Positions 38,767 to 47,632 of a stretch of DNA of 64,000 bases are shown one piece after another (within the stretch, counting starts at the first letter, position 1; each line of letters starts with the position of its first letter). A program made the translations under genes and the position numbers. A model generated the notes under the pieces. It did no database searches. It saw only the letters and a program-made list of their open reading frames with translations, and was not told the DNA's origin. Source of the DNA: Paraburkholderia azotifigens. Lineage in GTDB: Bacteria > Pseudomonadota > Gammaproteobacteria > Burkholderiales > Burkholderiaceae. The stretch lies in NCBI RefSeq assembly GCF_007995085.1, contig NZ_VOQS01000005.1, forward strand, positions 1,860,001 to 1,924,000. Reading direction: 5' to 3'.

Positions 38767-39576
38767 ATGTCGAAAGCACCCAGCCTGCAACTCGATTCCG
38801 CCACGCTCGCCGACGAATACGATCGCCTCGGCATTCGCCAGTTCAATCACGGTCTGCAACTGCTCGACGCGCTCGGCCTGCAAGAAGGCGAACGCGTGCT
38901 CGATATCGGCTGCGGGACGGGCCGCTTGACGGAATCCGCCGCGCAGCGCGTCGGCGCGCAAGGCGAAGTGCTTGGCATCGATCCGTTGCCGTTACGCGTC
39001 GAACGCGCGCTGCAACGCGCGCAAGAGCGCTTCGCGGCGCGTGTCGGCCGGGCAGAAGCACTCGCGGATATCGGCGGTTCGCACTACGACGTCGTGTACC
39101 TGAACAGCGTGATCCACTGGATACCCGACCAGCCCAAAGCCTTGCGCGAAGCATGGCGCGTGCTCAAACCGGGCGGCCGTCTCGGCTTCACGACGATGCC
39201 CGCCGACGCGCCACACGATCTGCATGGCGTGCTGCACAAGCTGATCGCCGCCGACCCGCAATCGCGACGCGCGGAAATCGGCGCACCGAACAAGCTCACG
39301 CGCGAGAGCGCGGCAAGTTTGCTGTCGTCGTTGGGCTTCGAGGTGACGCTCAACGAAATCCGCGAGTTCGACGATGCCTTCGATAACGTCGACGACGTGC
39401 TGACGTTCAGCCGCGCGAGTTCGTTCGGCAATTTCCTGTCGTCACTGGCCGAGCCGCAAATCACGCAATTACGCGAGCGCCTCGCCGCTGCGCTCGAAGC
39501 GCATCGCGGTCCGCGTGGTCTGCATCTCGCGCGCCGCATGATCTTCGTGACCGCACGCAAGCCGCTTGCGCACTGA
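38767..39576 (+). CDS. Class I SAM-dependent methyltransferase
   Basis: This protein has 269 residues. Motif I is VLDIGCGTGRLTE at about residues 44-56, an acidic residue ends the second strand (VLGIDPLPLRVE), and motif post-I/IV is YDVVYLNSVIHWIPDQPKAL followed by VLKPGGRLGFTTM. This is the type 11/UbiE-like fold for small-molecule or quinone methylation. It lies 74 bp before an SsuA-like binding protein and reads the same way, so it could be the first gene of the organosulfur operon; a methyl transfer to a sulfur compound would fit but is not shown. Confidence 0.85.
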   Translation: MSKAPSLQLDSATLADEYDRLGIRQFNHGLQLLDALGLQEGERVLDIGCGTGRLTESAAQRVGAQGEVLGIDPLPLRVERALQRAQERFAARVGRAEALADIGGSHYDVVYLNSVIHWIPDQPKALREAWRVLKPGGRLGFTTMPADAPHDLHGVLHKLIAADPQSRRAEIGAPNKLTRESAASLLSSLGFEVTLNEIREFDDAFDNVDDVLTFSRASSFGNFLSSLAEPQITQLRERLAAALEAHRGPRGLHLARRMIFVTARKPLAH

Positions 39577-39650
39577 GATCGCACTGAGATTCCGCGCGGC
39601 GCTTCCGCTCTCGCCTTCCACCACTTCTGACCTCACTCCGCACCCGATCA

Positions 39651-40733
39651 ATGAACAACCGAATCCGACGAACCTTCACGCTCGTGAAGTCCGTTCTGCT
39701 TGCGACCGCGCTCGCTTTTACCGTGCCGCAAGCGCATGCCGACAAACCCGCCGTGATCCGCATCGGCGTCGCCCAACAAGGCGCCGGCGATCCGCCTACG
39801 TTCGGCGGTTCGCCCGCTGCGACCGTGCAGCAGTTGCAGCTGGTCGAAAAGGAATTCGCCGCCGACGGCATCAAGGTCGAATGGCTCTTCTTCAAGGGCG
39901 CGGGCCCCGCCGTCAACGAAGCGATCGCCGACAAATCACTCGACTTCGCGTTTCAGGGCGATTTGCCTTCCGTGCTCGGCCGCGCCAACGGGCTCAAGAC
40001 GCGCATCCTGCTCGAATCGGGCGTGCGCGTCGGCGTGAAAATCGCCGTGCCGCCGGACTCGCCCGTGCAGTCGGTGAAAGATCTCAAGGGCAAGCGCGTG
40101 TCGATCTTTCGCGGCACCAATCTGCAACTCGTCGCGGACAACGTGCTCGCCGCCAATCAACTCGACGAACGCGACCTGCGCGTGATCAATCTCGACTCGG
40201 CGAGTTCGCTGGCCGCGTTGTCGTCGAAGGGCATCGATGCGTCCGTCAACGACTATCACCTCTACAAGCTGCGCGATCAGGGTCTCGCGAAGATCATCTA
40301 CGAATCGCAGACGGACGGGCCGCAATTCACGCGCCAGTCGCATCTGCTCGTGCTCGACGACTTCGACCGCGCGCATCCCGACATCGTGCAGCGCGTGGTG
40401 AATGTGTTCGTCAAAGGCGCGCAGTGGTCGTCCGACGAAGCGAATCGCGACGCGCTCTTCAAGCTGTGGGCCAAGAGCGGCGTGACCTATGCGTCGTGGC
40501 AGGCCGAGTTCGCCAATCAGCCGTTGAAGTCGCGTAACTCGCCGCTCGTCGATCCGTTCATCGTCGCGCGCTATAAGGCCGTGGCGAACGACGCGCTCAA
40601 GCTCAAGCTGATTCGCCAGCCCGTCGAGGTGGACGGCTGGTTCGAGACACGCTATCTCGACAATGCGCTGCGCGCGCAGACGCTCGAACACTACTGGACG
40701 CGTTACGACGCGCAAGGCAAACCACTCAGCTGA
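39651..40733 (+). CDS. ABC substrate-binding protein, SsuA-like
   Basis: This protein has 360 residues. The signal peptide is about residues 12-31 (VKSVLLATALAFTVPQAHA), cleaved before DKPAVIRIG. The family pattern of aliphatic sulfonate, nitrate and taurine binding proteins is visible: IRIGVAQQGAGDPPTFGG, VEWLFFKGAGPAVNEAIADK, LDFAFQGDLPSVLGRANGLK and DLKGKRVSIFRGTNLQLVAD. It should capture a sulfonate-type or other small organic anion in the periplasm. The permease start is 12 bp downstream, so the transporter genes are one operon. Confidence 0.88.
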   Translation: MNNRIRRTFTLVKSVLLATALAFTVPQAHADKPAVIRIGVAQQGAGDPPTFGGSPAATVQQLQLVEKEFAADGIKVEWLFFKGAGPAVNEAIADKSLDFAFQGDLPSVLGRANGLKTRILLESGVRVGVKIAVPPDSPVQSVKDLKGKRVSIFRGTNLQLVADNVLAANQLDERDLRVINLDSASSLAALSSKGIDASVNDYHLYKLRDQGLAKIIYESQTDGPQFTRQSHLLVLDDFDRAHPDIVQRVVNVFVKGAQWSSDEANRDALFKLWAKSGVTYASWQAEFANQPLKSRNSPLVDPFIVARYKAVANDALKLKLIRQPVEVDGWFETRYLDNALRAQTLEHYWTRYDAQGKPLS

Positions 40734-40744
40734 CGGAGTCCGCC

Positions 40745-41602
40745 ATGAGCAAGGCGATAGACCAGTGGCAGCCGCTTTCGAAGCGCGCCACGCGGAACAC
40801 CGCAAGCGAAGTATCGGAGCACACGCAACGGCGCGCGCGGGCCGTCGCGTGGCATCTCGCGCCCTGGCTGCTGCCCGCCGCGCTGTTCACGCTGTGGAGC
40901 ATCGGCTGCGCGCGCGGCTGGATCGCGCCGCAGATTCTTCCGCCGCCGCAGCAGGTGTTCGACACGCTGCGCGATCTCGCGGCGAGCGGCGACCTCGCGC
41001 ATCACACGCTGGTCAGCCTGCAACGGGTGCTCGTCGGCTTCGGTGTCGGCACGCTCGCCGGGCTGCTGATCGGCGCGGCACTGGGCCTGTCGCGCACCGT
41101 AGAAGCCTACGTGCTGCCCGCGTTCAATGCGCTCGTGCAGATTCCCGTGCTGGGCTGGCTGTCGTTTCTGCTGCTGCTCGTCGGTGTCGGCGAGCCGCTC
41201 AAGTACATTCTGATCGCACATGCCGCGCTCGTGCCCGTCACGTTGAGCACGATGCAAGGCGTGCGCAACACGCCAGCGCCGCTCGATGAAGCCGCGCGCG
41301 TGTTCGGCTACAGCCGCTGGCAGCGCGTCGCGCATGTCGTGTTCCCGGCCGCCGTGCCGACGCTCGCCACGGGCGTGCGGCTCGCGTTCACGAAGGCGTG
41401 GCTGGCGCTCGTCGTGGTCGAGCTGGTCGCCTCGTCGGAGGGGCTGGGTTATCTGATCGTCTACGGACGCCAGCTCTTTCAACTCGATCTGGTGATGGCG
41501 TCCGTCGTGATCGTCGGCGCCATCGGCTTTGCGATCAACCGTCTGCTCGACGCGCTCGAAGCGCGGCTGCGGCGCGGTCAACCGTCCGCGTTCCGCGAGT
41601 AA
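40745..41602 (+). CDS. ABC transporter permease, SsuC-like (first)
   Basis: This protein has 285 residues with six hydrophobic segments. The N-terminal soluble arm is about 30 residues. The EAA loop reads EAARVFGYSRWQRVAHVVFP, matching the DEAARVxGxxxWQxxxxVxLP pattern of sulfonate/taurine/nitrate permeases. It also carries PPPQQVFDTLRDLAASGDLA and the loop LLIGAALGLSRTVEAYVLPA. It is one half of what is probably a heterodimeric channel with the next gene. Confidence 0.88.
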   Translation: MSKAIDQWQPLSKRATRNTASEVSEHTQRRARAVAWHLAPWLLPAALFTLWSIGCARGWIAPQILPPPQQVFDTLRDLAASGDLAHHTLVSLQRVLVGFGVGTLAGLLIGAALGLSRTVEAYVLPAFNALVQIPVLGWLSFLLLLVGVGEPLKYILIAHAALVPVTLSTMQGVRNTPAPLDEAARVFGYSRWQRVAHVVFPAAVPTLATGVRLAFTKAWLALVVVELVASSEGLGYLIVYGRQLFQLDLVMASVVIVGAIGFAINRLLDALEARLRRGQPSAFRE

Positions 41603-41625
41603 CTTTTCCGATCGGGGAGCACGTC

Positions 41626-42525
41626 ATGTCTTTCACGCGTTCGTTGTCGCCGTCACGCCTCTTCGCGCCGCGCAAAGCGAGCAGGCCGCCGCCATGCAGT
41701 TGCGACGCTTCGGTCTCGCCACCACGCACGTCCGCATTCAAACGACGCCTGGCTTCATTCAACTGGCGCGGCCTCGTGTTGCCACTCGCCGCGTTTGTGT
41801 CGTGGTGGATCGTGTCGGCATTGCATGTCATCAAGAGCGGCTTGCTCGTCAGCCCCGTCGATGTCGCGCATACCGCGTGGCAGCAGATTCAAAGCGGCGC
41901 GCTGTTGCGCGCGCTGTCCGCGTCGCTGGCGCGCGAAGCCAGCGGGTTCGTGATCGGCACAGCGAGCGGCCTGCTGCTCGGCGCCGCGCTTGGCTTCTCG
42001 CGCATCGCCACGCGCCTGATCGGTCCGACCTTCGACACGTTCAAGCAGATCTCGCTGTTCGCGTGGATACCGCTGATCTCCGTCTGGTTCGGCCTCGGCG
42101 ATATGGCGAAGGTCGTGTTCCTGTCGCTCGCCGCGCTGCTGCCCGTCGCGGCGCATACGTGCGACGGCATTCATGCCGTTCCGCCGCGCTATGTCGAAGT
42201 GGCGCGCGCGTTCCGCTATTCACGCTTGCAGATGGCGCGCTTCGTGATCCTCCCCGCCGCGCTGCCTTCGATTTTCACGGGCATCTATCTCGCGTTGATC
42301 TACTCGTGGCTCGCGACGCTCGGCGCCGAATATCTGCTGGTCGCGGGCAGCGGGATCGGCAACACGCTGATCGACGGCAGCGAGCAGTTCAGGATGGATC
42401 TCGTGCTGTTCGGGATCATCGTCGTGGGCCTGACGGGCTGGGCGCTCAATGCGCTCGCACGCGGCATCGAGCGACGCGTGTTCGCGCGGCATACCCGTTC
42501 ATCGGGCGAACGCGCCGCTGCATGA
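41626..42525 (+). CDS. ABC transporter permease, SsuC-like (second)
   Basis: This protein has 299 residues from the ATG at 41626, with GGGGAG upstream; the N-terminus (MSFTRSLSPSRLFAPRKASR) is a long basic soluble arm of about 45 residues. Membrane segments follow, and the EAA loop reads EVARAFRYSRLQMARFVILP. It is a clearly different protein from the first permease. Most Ssu systems use a single permease as a homodimer; two suggest a heterodimer or two alternative channels. Its stop overlaps an ATG at 42522 that could start the ATPase. Confidence 0.88.
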   Translation: MSFTRSLSPSRLFAPRKASRPPPCSCDASVSPPRTSAFKRRLASFNWRGLVLPLAAFVSWWIVSALHVIKSGLLVSPVDVAHTAWQQIQSGALLRALSASLAREASGFVIGTASGLLLGAALGFSRIATRLIGPTFDTFKQISLFAWIPLISVWFGLGDMAKVVFLSLAALLPVAAHTCDGIHAVPPRYVEVARAFRYSRLQMARFVILPAALPSIFTGIYLALIYSWLATLGAEYLLVAGSGIGNTLIDGSEQFRMDLVLFGIIVVGLTGWALNALARGIERRVFARHTRSSGERAAA

Positions 42526-42551
42526 CACCCACAACATCACAGGTAACGCAC

Positions 42552-43409
42552 ATGACGACCACAGTTTTCGAAGGCATCCGCATACGCGGCGTCAGCAAAC
42601 GCTACGCGCAACAGGGCGAAGCAGACGGCGCGCTGCTCGTGCTCGACGATATTTCACTCGATATCGCACAAGGCGAATTCATCAGCGTGGTCGGCGCGAG
42701 CGGCTGCGGCAAGTCGACGCTGCTGCGGCTGATCGCGGGACTCGACAGCGACTATCGCGGCGAAATCAGCGTCGACGGCGATCGCGTACGCGACACGTCG
42801 CTCGAACGCGGCATCGTGTTTCAGGATCACCGGCTGTTTCCGTGGCTGACCGCGTCGCAGAACGTTCTGGCCGCGTTGCGTAATGCGCCGCTTTCGCAGC
42901 AGCAGAAACGCGAGGCCGTCGCCGAGCATGTCGCGCTCGTCGGGCTCGAAGGTTTCGAGCATGCGTATCCGCATCAGTTGTCGGGCGGGATGGCGCAGCG
43001 CGTCGCGATCGCCCGTGGGCTCGTCAACCGGCCACGGGTGCTGTTGCTCGACGAACCGTTTGGCGCACTCGATGCGCTCACACGCGCCCGTCTGCAGAAC
43101 GAGCTGCAACGCATCTGGCAGCACGAGCGGATCACGATGATTCTCGTCACGCACGACGTCGACGAAGCGATCTACCTCGGCGACCGCGTCGTGACAATGG
43201 CGCCGCGTCCAGGCCGTGTGAAGCGTATCGCACAAGTCGACCTGCCGCGTCCGCGCGAGCGAAGCGACGCGCGTTTCGTCCAATTACGCAACGCGATACT
43301 CGCCGACTTCAGCGAACAGCCTGCATCCGATGCCGATGAAACGCCGGGAGACGGTCATCGCGTGGCCGTGCATGAACCGCGCATCGGCGAATGGCGCCTT
43401 GCGTGGTGA
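42552..43409 (+). CDS. ABC transporter ATP-binding protein, SsuB-like
   Basis: This protein has 285 residues from the ATG at 42552; an in-frame ATG at 42522 overlaps the permease stop and could couple translation. Walker A is GASGCGKSTLLRLIAG, Q-loop VFQDHRLFPWLTASQN, signature LSGGMAQRVAIARGL, Walker B VLLLDEPFGALDALT and H-loop LVTHDVDEAIYLGDRV. The C-terminus has a ~45-residue tail rich in Asp and Glu (ASDADETPGDGHR). It energises the two permeases for sulfonate-like uptake. Confidence 0.9.
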   Translation: MTTTVFEGIRIRGVSKRYAQQGEADGALLVLDDISLDIAQGEFISVVGASGCGKSTLLRLIAGLDSDYRGEISVDGDRVRDTSLERGIVFQDHRLFPWLTASQNVLAALRNAPLSQQQKREAVAEHVALVGLEGFEHAYPHQLSGGMAQRVAIARGLVNRPRVLLLDEPFGALDALTRARLQNELQRIWQHERITMILVTHDVDEAIYLGDRVVTMAPRPGRVKRIAQVDLPRPRERSDARFVQLRNAILADFSEQPASDADETPGDGHRVAVHEPRIGEWRLAW

Positions 43410-43457
43410 AGCCCGAATGAAGCCCGATTTCTTACGACATCGATCAAGGAAACGATA

Positions 43458-44825
43458 GTGAGCGAAGCACGACCACACCAACGACAGATCAGCCTCGGTG
43501 CGTTCCTGATGGAAACGGGACACCACATCGCCGCCTGGCGTCATCCCGACACGCACGCGGCAGGCGGCCTCGATTTCGCGCACTACGCGGAACTCGCGCA
43601 GATCGCGGAGCGCGCGAAGTTCGACGCGATCTTTTTCGCCGATAGCGTCAGCGTGCGCGACACGAACCTGCCTTCGCTGTCGCGCACGGCGCGCGCCGAT
43701 CACTTCGAGCCGCTCACGCTATTGTGCGCGCTCTCCGTCGTCACACAGCACATCGGCCTCGTTGCCACCGTATCCACGACGTTCAACGAGCCTTACAACG
43801 TCGCGCGCAAGTTCGCGTCGCTCGATCATCTGAGCGGCGGCCGCTCGGGCTGGAACCTCGTCACGTCGAGCACGGAAACGGAAGCGCACAACTTCGGCTT
43901 CGACCAGCATCCCGACCACGCGCTGCGCTACGAGCGCGCGAAAGAGTTTCATGACGTGGTGACGGGCTTGTGGGACAGCTGGGACGACGACGCCTTCGTC
44001 CGCGACAAGGCGAGCGGCGTCTACTTCGACGCAAGCAAGCTGCATGTGCTCGAACATCGCGGCAGGCACTTCAAGGTGCGCGGGCCGTTGAACGTCGCGC
44101 GTTCGCCGCAGGGACGGCCCGTCGTGATTCAGGCGGGTGCGTCCGATGCGGGCAAGGAACTCGCCGCGCAAACGGCGGAGGTGATCTTCGTCGCGCATCA
44201 GACGCTGGATGAAGCAAAGGCCTTCTATCGCGACGTGAAAGGACGGCTCGCACGCTATCGCCGCCGCCCCGAGCATCTGAAGATCATGCCCGGCATCTTT
44301 CCCGTGATCGGCAAGACGCAGCAGGAAGCGCGCGACAAGTTCGACGAATTGCAGAACCTGATTCATCCGACTGTCGGCCTGGCGCTGCTGTCGAACATGT
44401 CGGGCGGCATCGATCTGTCGAAGTATCCCGTCGACGGCCCTGTGCCCGAACTGCCCGAAACCAATGGCGGCAAGAGCCGGCAGCGGCTTCTGCTCGATCT
44501 CGCACGGCGCGACAATCTGACGATACGCCAGCTGTATCTGCGCATTGCGGGCGCGCGCGGACACCAGCAGGTGATCGGCACGCCGCAGAGCATCGCGGAT
44601 CAGCTGCAGCAGTGGTTCGAGGAAGAAGGCGCCGATGGCTTCAACATCATGTCGCCGTGGCTGCCTGGCGGACTGAGCGAATTCGCCGAACTCGTCGTGC
44701 CGGAGTTGCAGCGCCGCGGCCTGTTCCGCACTGAATATTCGGGCAAGACGCTGCGCGATCATCTGGGGTTGCCGCGACCCGTCAATCAGTTTTGGGCGCA
44801 ACAGCAAGTCGCGCAGACGGCCTGA
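43458..44825 (+). CDS. FMN-dependent monooxygenase, NtaA/SnaA/DszA family
   Basis: This protein has 455 residues from a GTG at 43458 with AAGGA ten bases upstream. It is a luciferase-like flavin monooxygenase fold. Family blocks include GAFLMETGHHIAAWRHPDT, DAIFFADS, FEPLTLLCALSVVTQHIGLV, STTFNEPYNVARKFASLDHL SGGRSGWNLVTSS and RSPQGRPVVIQAGASDAGKE. Relatives use FMNH2 from a separate reductase to oxidise nitrilotriacetate, dibenzothiophene sulfone or other N/S compounds. No reductase is encoded nearby. In this operon it likely cleaves the C-S bond of the imported compound, releasing sulfite. A strong terminator follows. Confidence 0.9.
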   Translation: MSEARPHQRQISLGAFLMETGHHIAAWRHPDTHAAGGLDFAHYAELAQIAERAKFDAIFFADSVSVRDTNLPSLSRTARADHFEPLTLLCALSVVTQHIGLVATVSTTFNEPYNVARKFASLDHLSGGRSGWNLVTSSTETEAHNFGFDQHPDHALRYERAKEFHDVVTGLWDSWDDDAFVRDKASGVYFDASKLHVLEHRGRHFKVRGPLNVARSPQGRPVVIQAGASDAGKELAAQTAEVIFVAHQTLDEAKAFYRDVKGRLARYRRRPEHLKIMPGIFPVIGKTQQEARDKFDELQNLIHPTVGLALLSNMSGGIDLSKYPVDGPVPELPETNGGKSRQRLLLDLARRDNLTIRQLYLRIAGARGHQQVIGTPQSIADQLQQWFEEEGADGFNIMSPWLPGGLSEFAELVVPELQRRGLFRTEYSGKTLRDHLGLPRPVNQFWAQQQVAQTA

Positions 44826-44846
44826 TTCGACTTGTCCAGTTGCGAC

Positions 44847-44873
44847 GAAGGGCGACCTCTGTCGCCCTTCTTT
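44847..44873 (+). terminator. Rho-independent terminator of the organosulfur operon
   Basis: GAAGGGCGAC / GTCGCCCTTC are separated by CTCT and followed by TTT. It lies 22 bp after the monooxygenase stop. The reverse strand lacks a U-tract, so it acts mainly rightward. Confidence 0.88.
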
Positions 44874-44892
44874 GCGATGAAAGCAAGCGCTT

Positions 44893-45495
44893 CTAAAGCC
44901 GTCCCGGACGCGGATCGGAAACGAACCCGTCGCGATTCGGCATGCGGACGGCTGCCAGCGAGTGCGCATCGAGACGCGCATCGTCGGGCACGATGCCGTT
45001 CTGATTCAGGATCCACGCGCTGACGGCATACACCTCGTCGGCACTGAGCGATTGCGGCGCGTTGTACGGCATCGCGCGGCGGATATAGTCGAAGAGTGTC
45101 GTTGCATACGGCCAGTAGCTGCCCACCGTGCGCTTCGGACTCGCGCTCGCGAGCGTGCCGCGTCCGCCTGCCAGCTGATCGCCGATCTGCCCTTCCCCTT
45201 TCGCGCCATGACACGCCGCGCATTTGGCGGCGAAGACCCTGCCGCCCATCGCGACATCGCCGCTGCCTGCGGGCAGCCCGCGGCCATCGGGCGCAACGTC
45301 GATATTCCATGCGGCGAGGTCGGTTTCGCTGACGGGTGTGCCGATCGCATCGGCGGACTTGCGCAGCGATTCATCGAGTGCCCGTGGCTTCGACGCCGTC
45401 AACGAGGCCGAGCAGGCTGCAAGCAATGCCGCCGACAGCAACGCGCACACGGCGCGTCGGATCGGCCGCGATGCACGGAAAACGGGCTTATGCAT
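44893..45495 (-). CDS. Cytochrome c subunit of sulfite dehydrogenase
   Basis: This protein has 200 residues. The N-terminus is basic then hydrophobic and ends in the lipobox LLAAC (Cys28), so it is probably a periplasm-facing lipoprotein. One heme site is visible, Cys92-x-x-Cys95-His96 (KCAACHGAKGEGQIG), with axial Met142 in RRAMPYNAPQSLSADEVYAV. This pattern matches the monoheme c-type partners of SoxC/SorA. It should take electrons from sulfite oxidation to the respiratory chain. Its start overlaps the stop of the molybdenum subunit by 8 bp, so translation is coupled. Confidence 0.88.
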   Translation of the reverse strand: MHKPVFRASRPIRRAVCALLSAALLAACSASLTASKPRALDESLRKSADAIGTPVSETDLAAWNIDVAPDGRGLPAGSGDVAMGGRVFAAKCAACHGAKGEGQIGDQLAGGRGTLASASPKRTVGSYWPYATTLFDYIRRAMPYNAPQSLSADEVYAVSAWILNQNGIVPDDARLDAHSLAAVRMPNRDGFVSDPRPGRL

Positions 45496-46765
45496 TTTTC
45501 ACGCTTCCATCGGCGCCGACGCGCCATTGGTGAATGCCGTTGTAGTGGTAGTTCGAGTTGAGGCCGCGCGCCTGCACGAGAGCCTCGCGCGTCGGCTGCA
45601 CGTAGCCGGTCGAATCCGTCGCGCGCGACAAAATCACAGTCGGCTCGCCGTTCCAGACCCAACCCGATTGAAAGCGCGTCAACGCGCGATCGCGCGGTAG
45701 TTCGTCGAGCGTCGCGTCCTGCCACGTCTTGCCGCCATCCGTCGACACTTCGACCCGGCGGATCGCGCCGCGCCCCGACCAGGCGAGACCGACGACGGGA
45801 TAGAACCCATGCACCGTCAGCCGATGCCCCGCCGAAGGCCGCGTGATCACCGACTTCGCATCCATCTCGAACACGAACTGGCGCGCGCGGCCGTCAGGCA
45901 ACAGTCCCGTGTATTTCGAGGTTTCCTCGCGCGTCTCCAGCGGCGCGTCGACGAGCTTCAAACGGCGCAGCCACTTCACGTTCGTATTGCCTTCGAAGCC
46001 GGGCACGATCAAGCGCAACGGATAACCGTTTTCCGGCCGCAAGCGCTCGCCATTCTGCGCGTAGACGACGAGCGCGCGGTCGAGAATGCGGTCGAGCGGC
46101 AAACTGCGCGTCATCGCCGACGCATCGGCGCCTTCGGCAAGCAGCCATGTCGGCGCGCGCCCATCCGTCGATCCCGCGAGTCCGCCCGTCGCTTCGAGCA
46201 AGGTCGAAAGACGTACGCCCGTCCATTCGCAACACGACAGCAGTCCGTGCGTGATCTGCACGGGCAGACCGCTCGGCCCTTTCCACTCGCTCGCGGTGTT
46301 GCCCGAGCATTCGAGAAAGTGAATGCGCGACTCGGACGGCAAACGCAGCAGATCGTCCATTGTGAACAGCTTCGGTTCGCGCACGCCTCCATGCACGGCG
46401 AGCCGGTGCTGATCGGGATCGATGTCGGGCACGCCCGCATGATGGCGCTCGTAGACGAGCCCGTTCGGCGTGATCGTGCCGTGCAGGTCCGCCAGCGGCG
46501 TGAGCGACGAAGCTGCGCCCGGCATCGGCCACGCGCGCGCCGCCCGCCTGACGACGTTTGCCTCGCGCGCTGAAGGCTGTCCGTAGGGATGATCGAGAAT
46601 CGGCGCACCGGGCGTCTGCGTCCACGGATCGACGCCCAGCGGGCGCAACAGCGTTGCTGCCTTCACGTTCGGCGCGACGAGCGCGGAGAGCGCCAGCCCG
46701 CCGAGCATTCTGCGGCGCGGCGAAGCAGGAGCAGTCTTTGAATCAGGAATCGGCGGATTGGACAT
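45488..46765 (-). CDS. Molybdenum sulfite dehydrogenase catalytic subunit (SorA/SoxC type)
   Basis: This protein has 425 residues from the ATG at 46765. The N-terminal twin-arginine signal is SPRRRMLGGLALSALVAPNV, so it is folded with cofactor and then exported. The Mo-coordinating Cys153 lies in IHFLECSGNTASEW, and the cofactor-domain blocks GYPLRLIVPGFEGNTNVKWL and the dimerisation-domain block VHGFYPVVGLAWSGRGAIRR are present. It oxidises sulfite to sulfate in the periplasm. No other sox genes are present, so this is a stand-alone sulfite dehydrogenase and not full thiosulfate oxidation. It converges with the sulfonate operon and would detoxify the sulfite made there. Confidence 0.9.
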   Translation of the reverse strand: MSNPPIPDSKTAPASPRRRMLGGLALSALVAPNVKAATLLRPLGVDPWTQTPGAPILDHPYGQPSAREANVVRRAARAWPMPGAASSLTPLADLHGTITPNGLVYERHHAGVPDIDPDQHRLAVHGGVREPKLFTMDDLLRLPSESRIHFLECSGNTASEWKGPSGLPVQITHGLLSCCEWTGVRLSTLLEATGGLAGSTDGRAPTWLLAEGADASAMTRSLPLDRILDRALVVYAQNGERLRPENGYPLRLIVPGFEGNTNVKWLRRLKLVDAPLETREETSKYTGLLPDGRARQFVFEMDAKSVITRPSAGHRLTVHGFYPVVGLAWSGRGAIRRVEVSTDGGKTWQDATLDELPRDRALTRFQSGWVWNGEPTVILSRATDSTGYVQPTREALVQARGLNSNYHYNGIHQWRVGADGSVKNA

Positions 46766-47503
46766 GAGAGAACCGGTTGATTCGCGCGCGAGCGCCGGAC
46801 GTATCGCGATGCCGCCCGCCATCGAGCAGCCGCGTCGCGAGAAACTGCAGTGCGGAGCACAGCAGCAGATAAACCAGACCGATGAACAGGAATATCTGCA
46901 CGGGATACACCATCAGCCGGTTGTTGACCTGGTTGGCGAGAAACGTGAACTCGGGCACGCCGACGTATCGCTTGATCAGCGACACCCACTGGTTCACGAA
47001 CGACGGCGTCATGATCCGCACGGCCTGCGGCAGCAGCACGTAGCGCAGCGCCTGCCAGCGGGTCAGCCCGAGCGAAGCGGCCGCCTGTCCTTGCCCCGCG
47101 CCGACGGCAGCGATGCCCGCCTGCACCGAATGCGACAGATACGCGCCGCCGATCAGCGCCAGTGCGCAGACGACAGTCGCGAGTCCCGGCACGTCGATAT
47201 GCAGCAGCATCGGCATCAGGAAGAACGTCCTGGCCAGCGACGAACTCGAACGGCGGCCATGCGACCGTAAACGCGCCGGGCGACAGCGCATGCGGCGTGT
47301 TGAGCCATTCCATCCAGCTTTGCGGAAGCAGCGTCGCTACACCGAAGTACCAGAACAGAAGTTGCACGAGCAGCGGCGAATTGCGGAACGCCAGCACGTA
47401 GAGCGATGCAGCGCGAGACACCGCGCCGCCGCGTGGATTGCGCGCCAGCGCGAGCAAAAAGCCCAGCAGCGTCGCCGTGACCGCCAGCAAAGCGGATTTT
47501 CAT
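46743..47503 (-). pseudogene. Broken polar amino-acid ABC permease
   Basis: Pieces of a His/Glu/Gln-type permease appear in two frames. The upstream piece reads LLAVTATLLGFLLALARNPR and SLYVLAFRNSPLLVQLLFWY, then AWPPFEFVAG near 47240. The rest is in another frame: TFFLMPMLLHIDVPGL, GGAYLSHSVQAGIAAVGAG, QGQAAASLGLTRWQALRYVL and FIGLVYLLLCSALQF, ending at 46743. One base is off at about 47235-47250. A second shift sits at the very start: ATGAAAATCCGC needs one A fewer to open MKSALLAVTA. The usual first ~20 residues are also missing. No binding protein or ATPase accompanies it. It overlaps the start of the sulfite dehydrogenase gene by 23 bp. Confidence 0.78.
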
Positions 47504-47632
47504 GCTCTGGACCTTCTGATGGTTATGCGTGTAGCGAGTTGCCGCGACTTTAGCAACGCGCTTGCGCGCGACGAACCAATAATTCGTCACGAGCAAAGCG
47601 GTACACGTCATATGCGCCGTCTGTGCAGCGCT

